A stretch of 64,000 nucleotides of DNA from Ancylostoma caninum (Eukaryota > Nematoda > Chromadorea > Rhabditida > Ancylostomatidae), in NCBI GenBank assembly GCA_037903475.1, contig JBAJFG010000643.1, positions 2,604,001-2,668,000 on the forward strand, written 5' to 3'. Shown piece by piece: positions 36,487 through 46,100 of the stretch (within the stretch, counting starts at the first letter, position 1; each line of letters opens with the position of its first letter). Below the pieces are notes generated by a model. It made no database searches. It was given only the letters and a program-made list of their open reading frames with translations, and had not been told where the DNA came from. The position numbers and the translations under genes are program-made.

Positions 36487-36696
36487 TATTTTCTCAGTTT
36501 TCTATAAAATGAGACACTATTGTTCAGTACAGATCACACCTATAATGTTATCCTCCAGTGATAGTGATCATCACTTTGCTATTTTTTCTGGATATAATGA
36601 TGTGATAGGTCCTGAAAACATGACTTCGAATCCGTAGGAGTTAGGTTAGCAGTCATTTTCATTGCTACACCTCTCCCAAGCGGTGCTCCATGGCAA

Positions 36697-38689
36697 ATGC
36701 ATGACGTCAAGAGTTACCTGAATGCCGTAGTGGTTTGGGCGATAGTCATGGTCATATCATTTGCAATTTGTGTGAAACGAAGACTGAAAGGTAAGTCTAT
36801 CAACAATTTACTCCACTAAATGGTTATTATTTGCTGTTATAGATGGATTTCATAGATTTGCGCCATTTCCAGATGATTTTCTTTACAGATGTAGATGACC
36901 CAACAGAGATGCCGAGAAAGGGTCGCATCGCAGCCAATGGTTCGGGGCCAGGAAAAACCTCTGTAGCAAAAGGCAAACCGGCTGCAGCAAAGGAGGAAAA
37001 AACAGCGTTGCCGCCACCAACGAAGCCCAAAGTTGAAAAAACCCAGCCCCGGTCGGAGGTGAGCATCGTTCAGAGTGCTTAATCGCGGTGTGATATAGGT
37101 CTCCGGTTGTTGATAGTGGAAGCTATTCGCTCGCGGTGCAGTCGTGCCTGACTTCATATTTTCTCCACCCGCAATCACTTTACCGTGTAGTTTATTTTGT
37201 GCCAGTCACGTTGAGTCGTCTTTTTTACCACCTTTGAGTATCCTCAAACTTCGCCAGCAATCGTGACGATCGCCACGACAGATGAGCTCCGTTTGGCAGC
37301 GATCCATGGCGATGTAACGTGCAATCGATACGTATCATTTCCACAATCCTTATCTCTTATATCGCCGGTTCATTTCTATTCATTTTGAACTGGCGAAATC
37401 TGGGGATACTCTTTCACAAAGGTGGTAAAATCCGGCGATTGGATCGCTAATGCCGCATAAATCGTAGCGACAAAATTGGGCAGCGACAGGTAGTGTCATA
37501 GGGTAACTGTGTGACAAAATATGTTGAATACGAAATTCTCGCCCGTATTTTCGGAAAGTCAAGCTCAGTTCAAGGAAAAACAAGGAACACCTCACCCAAA
37601 TAAGCCTGGAGTTTTTTTTTATCTGTGATTCCTGGCTCAGTGGAAAAAATCCGCAACTACATAGTGTGACAAGAACATAGTCCTATGTATCCAATCATGT
37701 GAACATTATGAACTTTTAGGGACCTGTCCAGGCAACCAGGACACGGGTGAGTTATTATTTGCTTGTTGTGTTTTATTAAAACGAACGGTATGTGATCTAT
37801 GCCAGCATTTTTTCTTATTTCATAACTTGTAACATGACCACGCCCTCAGATTACTGGACCAGTATAGCCATAATAAGGAATTTATATGTAATATATTCTA
37901 TATGAATGCATCTCATGCTCTTGCCGGACCTTTATTTTGAAGGATAACTTAAGGAATCCTGGAAAAACCTCAGATTATTTCGGTTTACTCTCATTTTCTG
38001 TACACTATCAATTAAATTATTGTTATGAAAGATTTACTGATGAAAAAAAGAAGTGAAAATCATATAGGAATGTTGCCCATTTGCCGGTTTCGTTCCCTTA
38101 CCATATACGGGTAAATAGGTTTTAAGAAATAGGTCCGCCCGGGAACACGCCAGTATGGCGAGGAGGACCTACGTTGACCTTGCGCTTGGTGAAGGCGGGC
38201 TACAGCTGACCCCTGCGAGTGGTTTGCTAGATGAATTGACCAATCACAGGGCTCAGTTGCTCCGCCCCTTCCAAAGGTCAGTAATGATCTATAATACAAA
38301 ATGTAACGACATCTTCGGAATTTCGAGGTTTACTACCGTGATACCATGTATGGATGTGGTTTTACCTTCAACTACAATAGCAGATACCAGTAGATCAGCC
38401 CGAGACTTCCATAAGATTCTGTGCATTTCCAGAGCCTAGCACCACCACCTGAGGAACGACCGAAGACGCCTGGAAAATGTGTGGAGCAAGATCCTGGATC
38501 TAGTCTTAAGGTGAGAGCATAGTAGTGTTCAGAACAAAAGAATAGACACTTCCAACTAGTGACTAGCGGACAAGTGTTCTTCAATATTTTATGCTATGAA
38601 TTTTCTTCGAACCAGTTCATCTACTAATTCATTGACTTGTGTTTTAGTCCTGGAACTTGATCAAAGATGAGCATGTTTCATTCGAATGA
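36697..38689 (+). CDS. Small single-pass membrane protein, five exons
   Basis: Exons 36697-36790, 36889-37058, 37720-37746 (27-nt microexon), 38433-38510 and 38648-38689 give a 136-residue protein. Every junction is GT-AG with agreeing phase (1,0,0,0), and acceptors TTTACAG, TTTTAG, TTTCCAG and TTTTAG. The ATG at 36697 is the first in frame after an upstream TGA. Residues 9-26 (NAVVVWAIVMVISFAICV) are a membrane helix followed by KRR, so the tail should be cytosolic. The tail is disordered, Lys/Pro/Ala/Glu-rich (PAAAKEEKTALPPPTKPK), and ends NLIKDEHVSFE. No known domain; a type III-like adaptor or structural protein is possible. The structure is well supported, the function unknown. Confidence 0.7.
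38142..38215 (+). ncRNA. U1 snRNA-like fragment (probable pseudogene)
   Basis: Contains AGCTGACCCCTGCGA, which matches the descending arm of stem-loop II and the junction of U1 snRNA (human GCTGACCCCTGCGA). It is preceded by GGCGAGG and CCTTGCGCTTGG, in the positions of GGCGAGG and the U1A-binding loop ATTGCACTCCGG. The 5' splice-site-pairing end and a clear Sm site (AATTTGTGG) are absent, so it is at best a fragment. It lies in the third intron of the membrane-protein gene. Chance similarity is possible. Confidence 0.3.
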
Positions 38690-38746
38690 AGAGAAGAACA
38701 GATATAAGAACGAAATTGATATTTACTGTAGACAATATTCGCATGC

Positions 38747-38752
38747 AATAAA
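38747..38752 (+). terminator. AATAAA of the membrane-protein gene
   Basis: Hexamer 57 bases after the TGA stop at 38687-38689, giving a 3' UTR of roughly 70-80 nt. Confidence 0.6.
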
Positions 38753-38999
38753 CCTTAATCTTATTTCGTTCAATAAGTTTAAACAAAATTCGTGCCGAGT
38801 AACAGGTAATGTTCCTTTCGTTAGTAACTAACTGTAAGTTCCTTTGTGAGTAGTATTTTTTCTGTGTATATTCTCGAAAGTTGTAAGTCTAAATGTAAAT
38901 CTGCTGAAAAAATCAATTAATTCAAAGTGCTTGCGTCACATGCACGCTAAGAAGGCCCGACGGAGAAGGTTTGTGGATGAATTTTCATGATTTACTGAA

Positions 39000-39096
39000 T
39001 CTACGCTGCGTCAGGGCTGCGTCAGGAGTGCGGATCTCTCAAGACCTACTCATCATATCATCGCACATCGGACGCACGCATGTGTTTGTGTAACTT
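39000..39096 (-). repeat. GATGCGTGCGTCCG-family repeat, inverted copy
   Basis: Reverse complement matches 12088-12190 in order: TTACAC, ATGCGTGCGTCCGA, GCACTCCTGACGCAGC. It lies between two convergent genes. Confidence 0.45.
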
Positions 39097-39326
39097 GCTG
39101 GAAGACTACTTTATTCAGGAGGTACATATGTCCTGAAGGATCCCACGTCATGCATCTAATTGGAACAACAGGAAAAATTCAGCCCGGTTGGCAGATTGTC
39201 TTACTGTAATTTCCAGACGTGAAATAAAATGTGGTCAGCGCACAAATTTATTGAGGTCAACCACCTTCGTAGCCAAGGTCCATCGGAAGCGAACTACCCA
39301 TTAGTGCCGGTTTTGAGTTCAGGGTC

Positions 39327-39441
39327 GCATGCATCATTTAGATTAGCAAGGGTAGAAGTGTTAACTCTACCTATGTACCTTTACCCAGCGTCAACACAAA
39401 CGTCAGCACGTTTACCCTGGGTAATCATAATTATGCATCAA
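39327..39441. mobile_element. TTACCC-family MITE, copy 4
   Basis: Left GCATGCATCATTTAGATTAG then CAAGGGTAGAAGTGTTAAC. Right CAGCACGTTTACCCTGGGTA then ATCATAATTATGCATC. The ends are inverted complements. It sits in the 1-kb gap between the convergent membrane-protein and heat-shock genes. Confidence 0.6.
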
Positions 39442-39748
39442 GTTACAGTTAGAATTAGAGAAGCGAGCTGGTTTGGAACGACTTCTAACTCTTCCAGAGA
39501 GCTAGCAAGCACGTATTTGTGAAAACTTCAATAGAAAAATTGAAAAATGAAAAGAAAAAAAGAACTACAAGCCTACAGAAAAGAAAAAAGGAACTACAAG
39601 CCTACAGTGTGATCTCATTGCTACCTTTTACCTTAGGAAATTGCATAATGTATGTATATAGTAGAGTTGAAACACGGTAAACTAGCAGCCGCACTTTATT
39701 ACTGGCTAGTACAAGCAGGTTCATCCGAAAGCTGTGCAGCAAAAAAAA

Positions 39749-39754
39749 TTTATT
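39749..39754 (-). terminator. AATAAA overlapping the sHSP stop codon
   Basis: The gene ends AAG TAATAAA: the polyadenylation hexamer begins inside the stop codon, so the 3' UTR must be only about 10-25 nt. No other hexamer lies immediately downstream. Confidence 0.55.
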
Positions 39755-41127
39755 ACTTCGGCTTGATGGAAATGGGAATCACTTTCGGCTGCATTTCAGG
39801 ATGGCGATCGTACTTCACAGTGAGGATGCCCTCCTTGCTCAGCTCGCTCTTCACCTCGTCTCCCTTCACAGACGTCGGCAGATCGTACTTGCGCACGAAG
39901 TGTCGTTCCACCTGGGAAAATATTATTTAGTGCAATTGAGGTATGGTTATGTGATTCTTTTGTGGTTATGTGATTCTTTTAGAAAGTATTACCTATTCTC
40001 GACCGTATCTACAGCAGTAACAAGATTGATACTAACTTTCTAACGGCTGTACATATAGATCTAATAGTCTGATCAATTTATATGAGCATCAGGTATGCAC
40101 TGAAGAATAAGTGAGTAGTAAGTACAGTGTCAGTCAATCAATCTTGCATCACGTATTGTCGCCCGTTTGGTCTGCCGCGCCGCAGCACCTACGCGATGCG
40201 GCAGACCAGCAAGGTGCTGGGGCTGACGGATTTTGCCGGCATTGACGGCTTCATTATTTTTTCATCAAAGCATTTTAGAACGACTAAAACATAAAGAAAA
40301 CAGTGAAGAACATCGCTAGACAACAACAGCGTCTGCCGCGCCGCGTAAATGGTGCGGCGCGGCAAACCAGACGAGTGGTATTCCGTGGTGCAAGAGTGAT
40401 TGACTAACACTGTAGAGTAATCTGCCTCTTCACGAAAACAGTATCTGAGAATTTCGGCAGAACTCAGTACAACAAAAAAAAAACGGGTAGGATATTGCCA
40501 AAGAACAAGGGTAGTACGAGATCCTTATCTCAATTTCCAAGAGAGGCTAGAGCGCAGACATCAAAGTGTGGGCGCGGCCAAACTCTGCATCCCTGCCCTC
40601 CACTTCCTAATTGGTTCATTTTAACAGAAATGCGCAAGAGCGCAGTGCATGTTGGAGAGTGCAGGCGAGGATGGGAAAGGGATCAAGGGTCAGATCTGGC
40701 GCAGTAAAAATATGCATCACTCACTCTTCCAAATTTATCGGATTTTTCGGCGTGTTTTCCTTCGATGATGAGTGTGTTATCCACAATGTTCACCTGAAAG
40801 TTGTGCAAAATTGCTCAAAAAACCATCATAATCTTGCCACAATCGTAACCTACCGTCAGTTCTTCCGGTTCAAACTGCGACACATCAACAGAAACCGAGT
40901 ATTCCTTGTCATTGTCGACAACCTGAAGTACGCTCATTTTCATGCAAGCTAAGGCGAGAATAGCAGCAGCTGCTCACATCGACACCCTCGCCGATCTTGT
41001 GCCCCGTCAACATCGATTGGTCGTGCCAATATGGTCTGCCGAACGAACGGTCGAAGTCGAAGTCGTCGAAGAAGCGACTGTGGAAGTTCAGCGGCGAGAA
41101 CGTGGGCAGACGGAAGCGTCGGTCCAT
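39753..41127 (-). CDS. Small heat-shock protein (alpha-crystallin domain), four exons
   Basis: An ATP-independent holdase family that binds unfolding proteins and forms oligomers. Exons 40978-41127, 40854-40922, 40725-40793 and 39753-39911, all phase 0 with GT-AG borders; introns 55, 60 and 813 nt; 148 residues. N-terminal region 1-48 is Phe/Arg/Asp-rich (FDDFDFDRSFGRPYWHDQSM). The alpha-crystallin domain spans about 50-136: VDNDKEYSVSVDVSQFEPEE, LIIEGKHAEK, RHFVRKYDLP, and the signature EGILTVKYDR. C-terminal IPISI is an I-x-I oligomerisation motif. The size fits HSP-16/HSP-20-like nematode proteins. The chosen ATG follows TTCCAG|AA by two bases, a possible SL trans-splice or cis acceptor. 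A 22-nt upstream exon (41327-41348, MQQWLLF) would splice in frame and is an alternative start. No convincing heat-shock element was seen nearby. Confidence 0.88.
40125..40412. mobile_element. 288-bp TIR element in an sHSP intron
   Basis: Flanked by TA on both sides. The ends CAGTGTCAGTCAATCAATCT and (reverse complement) CAGTGTTAGTCAATCACTCT match at 18 of 20 bases, and the similarity continues through CTTGCA[T/C]CACG and GTCTGCCGCGCCGC. TA flanks and CAGTG termini are typical of Tc1/mariner-type MITEs. The interior has a second hairpin, GGTCTGCCGCGCC against GCGGCAGACC. It sits in the 813-nt last intron of the heat-shock gene. A decayed relative is at 27142-27215. Confidence 0.8.
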
Positions 41128-41665
41128 TTCTGGAAGTTCCTTTGTCCAGAATTGGTGCTATTTTCCACGCACAAAAGAAGTAAAAGAGGAGACAACACAA
41201 AAAAATCCAGAAATTCAATATATTCCATTGGATAGTCCGTTAATGAAAGTTGGAATGGATTGTCCTGAACAGGGACTGGTGGATAGAATTGTGGATGGCG
41301 GAATTGTGCAACATGCCGAAAATTACTGAATAGTAGCCATTGTTGCATGGGACCCAGCTGTGAATACGCGCAATATGTGGCTCTGATTATTTACCAGAGC
41401 TAGAACATCACTAGTAGTTGCCATCGGAAGCCATAGATGCTTGAATGTATTTCCCAGGCGATTCTGGGTCTAACTTAAGCTCTAGTCGAAATTTTCCAGA
41501 ATTTTTTAACCTGCGAATTTTTTTGATTGGGAGAAGTTAGAATATAACCTTATGACGAGAAGGAAGGTATTGAAAATAAAATTCACAAAAATTGCCAAGT
41601 GTTCGTAAAGAAAGCAAGAAAATTTAGCGCAATTGGTCACAAAAAATTAGGTGTAATATTTCTTA

Positions 41666-41894
41666 TCAAACTAAGGCTATCATTTTCGTGAATCTAGGTA
41701 GCTTAGCAAGATTCACTGATTGCTTCGTCATTAAAGGCAGTGCCCGCGGAAATTTTTGCCTCTCAGATTTCATCTGTTCGAGGAACTTTAGCACACTCCG
41801 AATAGTATTATGAATGGGTTGAGAAGCCTCGATATAACTAGGAAACGCTGAACTCTTTAGCACGAAAATTTCAGTGGGTGCTGCCTTCAAATTC
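41666..41894 (-). CDS. Orphan terminal exon, unrecognised
   Basis: A perfect acceptor CTATTTCAG precedes an open frame of 75 residues ending in TGA. After one leading base the protein begins NLKAAPTEIFVLKSSAFPSY and contains HNTIRSVLKFLEQMKSERQK and KQSVNLAKLPRFTKMIALV. Balanced composition argues for real coding. It lies just downstream of a hAT fragment in the same orientation but does not resemble hAT. Upstream exons not found. Confidence 0.4.
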
Positions 41895-41965
41895 CTGAAA
41901 TAGCACCTCTTGGATATTCATCGGTTGAATGTGCTTTTGTTTAAGGTTAAAATTAATATTGATTT

Positions 41966-42165
41966 TCAATAGAAAAACGCGTGCTTGTTACATACCAGAG
42001 CTCGATTATTAGAGATACTTCCTACAGTCGAAAATATTGAATCGATACGCATGAATGACGTGGAGCAACATTTGCTGTTTGTTCATAGAAGGTCGGAGTA
42101 AATTTTAGCGAATTCTGGAAACCGCTTTAACAGCTGCATAAGGACTATAAACTCACAGGTGTTTG
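41966..42165 (-). pseudogene. hAT transposase C-terminal remnant
   Basis: Reads EFIVLMQLLKRFPEFAKIYS, DLL, stop, TNSKCCSTSFMRIDSIFSTV, GSISNNRAL. This resembles the hAT dimerisation domain (FP.LA..A..LL...S..SER.FS..G.I...R..L), with the usual SER degraded to MRIDS. It has an in-frame TGA and no DDE core nearby, so it is dead. Family recognition is from motif order only. Confidence 0.5.
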
Positions 42166-42306
42166 TATTTTGAATATAATGAAAGTTCAGTCGAATGTTT
42201 GGAGCCAAGTGCAAATCAGTGTCATATTTACATGCTATACGCTTCATAGGCGTAAATGCACCTCAATAAGTTTACTTGGGAGCATGAATAGCACGTCAGT
42301 TTCATA

Positions 42307-43250
42307 ATCATTTAGACTGTTCCATAAGTATAGGCGCAGTTCGCGAAGAAGTACAAAGATATTTTTCTCGAGAAAGAAAGCAGATTTCAAGGCACTAAGG
42401 ACTTGTAAGCATAATATCAGGATGTAAAACTATGAATGCGCGTTTGTGGGCCGAAGAAAAATTATTTTAAAAATGGTGATACAACACCTCGGTCCGAGAT
42501 GTATCCGTGGTAGGTATCAGTGACCCTTCGCCAAGTTCTGCGCAGAGTACTAGGATCTCGTTCAATGAAGTCGCTGCGCCATGAGGCAAAACGGCCACTC
42601 GTCCAAGTAAAGCTTTTTGGACAGAAGCAAGTGATGGCCTGATAGCGCTTGATGGCCTGATACCGCCAAGTCTAGGCTACATGGCGAACATGAGCACGAC
42701 TTCCCAGCCTGGATCAGAAGATAAGGGCGATCGAAAGTTCGATCGACATTCGAAATTTCGGCTCAGTTACACAATGACAGGGTATTTTAAAGGAGTCGCT
42801 TTTTACATGAATGTGATCTAGGAAGAAGGCAAATCCTCTATAAATGTTCACAACAAAGTGTTGCGTGATTCTGCTCTGTCTTTCCTTGTTTGAAATCGTT
42901 TAACACACGAGTGGAAAATCCATAATTTTGATCGATCGCTTTCAAAAATTCTTTAAACATTATTTATTATTGGAATTGTATTGGTATTGGAATGATTGAA
43001 ATTGTAAATGATGTAAATGAAAATTGTAATTGAAATTGTAAATGTAAATTGTAATTGAAATTGTAAATGATTGAAATTGAGTGGTTTTGGAATCTAAGCA
43101 ACATTTCACATGTGCTCAGATGCGCCATGAATTGCTCTTTCTGGAAGTGTCAAATATTCTAGGATAGGTGGTCAGTGAAGAGTCCATTAAGGCGGTCGAA
43201 AACAGCGCGCATCCATAGTTTTACACCCTAATACTTATGGAACGCACTGC
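42307..43250. mobile_element. Tc1-like element remnant with TIRs
   Basis: The left end has CTGTTCCATAAGTATAGGCG. The right end (reverse complement) has CAGTGCGTTCCATAAGTATT followed by AGGGTGTAAAACTATGGATG. A block GTAAAACTATGAATGCGCG recurs 0.1 kb inside the left end. The word CCATAAGTATT near CAGTG is common in Tc1-type termini. No intact transposase frame was found in the 0.9 kb between. It includes an ATTGTAAATG-type tandem simple repeat at 42975-43078. Confidence 0.45.
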
Positions 43251-43387
43251 ATCTGTGAGTTGGCAATGAATTCTAATGAGCGCAAAAAATGGGAAAGTTT
43301 TCCTCGGATTAGGTGCCTTGATCATATTAGTAGCTCAAATTCCGTCAGAGTTCCAGCCCTCAAAAAAGAGGTGCTCATTGAACTATT

Positions 43388-43452
43388 TACTTATTGTTTA
43401 TTTATTTACCTACATATATGTTGGAATTCTATGCACCACTGAGAGGTGCAAA
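43388..43452 (-). repeat. AATA-tailed hairpin, copy 3
   Basis: On the - strand GCACCTCTCAGTGGTGC is a hairpin (GCACC/GGTGC) followed after 28 bases by GTAAATAAATAAAC. Less compact than the other copies. Confidence 0.4.
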
Positions 43453-44439
43453 TTAAAAAACTGCAATTATCAACATGTTATACCAGCACTCGATGCAATA
43501 GGATGATTTTTTTCTATTTTTTGAAACACATTATAGAGGACATCAAAAATGATTATTTTTGGTGGAAAAAATCAGATTCGCAGGCATCTTAAAAGTTAGG
43601 CTAATGGAAATTGGGAACCAGGACCGGCAGAGAATGCGAGATTTGATTTGCAATACTCTGTAGTATTAAATAGCGTTCTTATCAGTCACCCTGAAAGAGG
43701 GACGAGCGTTAGAACAAGGAGCACGAAGCTGAGATGAATTTATTTCTGGACTGTGCATAATATATGGCCAATTTATCCAGTTGAAAAAAAATTTTTTTCA
43801 AATATTTGTCTCCCAAAAATGCTTCATATACGTCTCTGAAGCCAGAATGTACTTTTAAATACTGATCTAAGCAATTCAGTAGCCTGTGCTACAGCATCAT
43901 CATTTCACAGTAACTTCCTTGCAAAAATAGGCCCTGCTATAGGCCCTGCTATTTTTTTTACCACACAAAAACTCGACGAAAAAATACACACGGCTACGTT
44001 TCCAGCAGAACGTAGCGGCTGTCCGAACAAACATTACGAAATAAACTTCAAAAGAGACAACGGAGCAGAGGCAGGATGAGCCAGCGCGGCGCTCGGACGC
44101 CAAGCTACTGCGGTAGCCGGTAGCTAAATATTGCGGCGAACTGTGATGAACCGGGGGCGGCGGGGAGGAGGGAGGAGGTTGGCGGGGCGTAAGCCGTTCG
44201 ACACGAGTACAGTTCGCTGACTGATCAACTCGAAATTTCTCGCAAAACAGCACTTATCAGCCGGGCGCGACCACGAAATGCATTATCGGAGTGGATTAAC
44301 GCTCGGACGGAGTTGCTAGTCGGTTTTGTCGGCGAGTTCAGGCGCGGAATGTTCCGGAATGTGGCTTGGATAAGAGCTAAGGCCACGTATTTCCATTAAT
44401 TCACAGCGAAAATCCTTGAAGATGCGAAATTCAGAAGGG
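43453..44439. other. Intergenic, no supported gene
   Basis: Short duplication of TAGGCCCTGCTA at 43928-43952. A GC-rich patch at 44060-44300 may be a promoter for one of the ambiguous exons to its right. Confidence 0.35.
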
Positions 44440-45033
44440 ATTAGAATGGTGACCAACCAACCTGAAAATGATGGAACTGTGCCATTTCTGGACTCGTAAT
44501 GCTCTCGCACTTCATAGGACTGGCTCCTTTCCAGGCCTGACATGATCCCTCACCCCCTACTAAGCTCTTCAGCTCGCAACACGTTGACCAGAGGCGTTCT
44601 GAAACAAGATTTAGAAAATCTTCATAATGCAAACTCTCTGAGAGCACACTGAGAAATTTTTCACCCTGAAGCAGAATTTTAGAGGTCCCACCTCCAGAAA
44701 ATCCAAGTGGATGGACGAGAAGCTCACGGCAACCAACAACGAGCCAACAGACACAGTGAATGCCATCAATGCCTATCAATGACTCAATCGAAACTGACGT
44801 ACCCGGCGAATGCCTTAGCGGGCTCTTTATTCCACCAACGAATTCGCCGTTATCACCTGTTCTGTTGACATAGTCGCTGGCATTCGCCAGTTCAGAAAAA
44901 CTGCTGTGGATTTCTGGCAAAAATCAATGTCGATTGCTTCCGGGCTACGAATACATTCCGTTCACATATTTCTTATATCCATAACTAGAAGTTTATTCTT
45001 CGGGAACTCCGGTGCCCAGTAGCGCAAATCCTG
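44440..45033 (-). other. Exon-rich region, strand unresolved
   Basis: Both strands carry splice-like signals. On the - strand: CTTGTTTCAG at about 44600, TTTTTGCCAG at about 44926, and GTGTTCAG at 45033 opening DLRYWAPEFPKNKLLVMDI. On the + strand: a frame MVTNQPENDGTVPFLDS ending at a donor at 44495 joins in phase across a 39-nt intron to PDMIPHPLLSSSARNTLTRG (44535). Base composition is coding-like (about 50% GC). At least one real gene segment is probable, but I cannot choose a model. Confidence 0.3.
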
Positions 45034-45635
45034 AACACGAGAAGAAGCTATGCCACCCGCTCATCCAAAGTGCATGAATTTCGCATGAATTTCCTGGGGA
45101 AAATATGATATTTTTCACCTTTACTTCTACTGCCTGCTATCCCTTTTTAAGACGACCCATGCACACGATTTCTGATTATTTCGGCAAAGGAAACTCGTGT
45201 GATCGAAGTGGGCGGATGCTCTAGAATTTTCAGGGACAGCAATAAATCGAGAATTTTGCGGTTGAGATTTTAACGCAATCGTAGATACATATTTGGCTAT
45301 GAAGAGCAAGGGTAAAAAGTTCAATTTTATCAAAAGTCGCGAAAAGACTGTCTCGACATGCTTCCATTTCTTCCCGTGGGGGGGAGGAGGGGGGGGGAGG
45401 GGGGCAGAGTGGCCCAGCTACACGGATGTGATCAAGCGAAAAAGTCAATAACGCAGCCATAAATTGCATCTATTTTATTGACGCAATTGGTTCTTTCATA
45501 TTTAGGCAGCGTTCTTGAATAAGAAAATCATATAGGGAAATAAAATGGAAAGTTGATCGTTCATCATGTAAATCTAAGTCAAGAAGAAACAAAACGTTAC
45601 AGTAAAGCTTAAAAAACTAAATAACTTAGAAATAG
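45034..45635. other. Intergenic, poly-G tract
   Basis: G-rich run at 45377-45402. No supported exon. Confidence 0.4.
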
Positions 45636-46100
45636 GTGACATTTGACGGATTGAAAGTTCCGAAAGGAAAAAAAAAGATATACGGAAGAATACTAAGTGA
45701 GAAGCAAGCCAACTGTGGAAAGCATAATAATGTAACATTGGTCCAAACGAGTAAAGAAATAACGGACATAAAGGATTGCCACTTGAACCCAACCTCTAAT
45801 CAGTGCTATTTTCTGCGCTCCAAGGAAGATTTTGTGGGTCAGTGGTAGCATGAAAACTCGTAAAACTAGCTATTGATCCAGCTGATCCAGGTACTACCTG
45901 TTAGTACTCGTGGTAAGGAACCTTCCTACCAGTGCTTATAATGTGAAATTGATCCCATCCACTCGATTTAATGTTCTGGATTTAATGCATAATTTCAATT
46001 TTTGGATCCAGCTATGGTTTTGAAAACAAAGCGAGATAAGCCGCTTTTGAGTAGAAGAATTTACATAGGATTATCTCCAAAAGAATTAAACTGCTGTTAG
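45636..46100 (+). CDS. Unrecognised coding exons
   Basis: Exon 45636-45837 follows TTAGAAATAG and reads VTFDGLKVPKGKKKIYGRIL ... KEITDIKDCHLNPTSNQCYF, ending at a phase-1 donor GTGG|GTCAGT. A phase-compatible acceptor GGATCCAG at 46011 opens 46012-46100, A MVLKTKRDKPLLSRRIYIGL, ending TAG. The first exon has convincing coding texture; the second is weaker because the opposite strand is also open. Start exon not found. It may belong to the same gene as 46990-47903 if the second exon is wrong. Confidence 0.35.

Noticed and set aside
36605..36625. TTCGAATCC tRNA B-box-like word
   Set aside because: No A box or cloverleaf around it; also checked at 1883, 24667 and 49643 with the same result.
44316..44543. 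- strand ORF starting MSGLERSQSYEVREHYESRN
   Set aside because: Could be a first coding exon, but + strand exons in the same interval agree better in phase; kept only as an ambiguous region.
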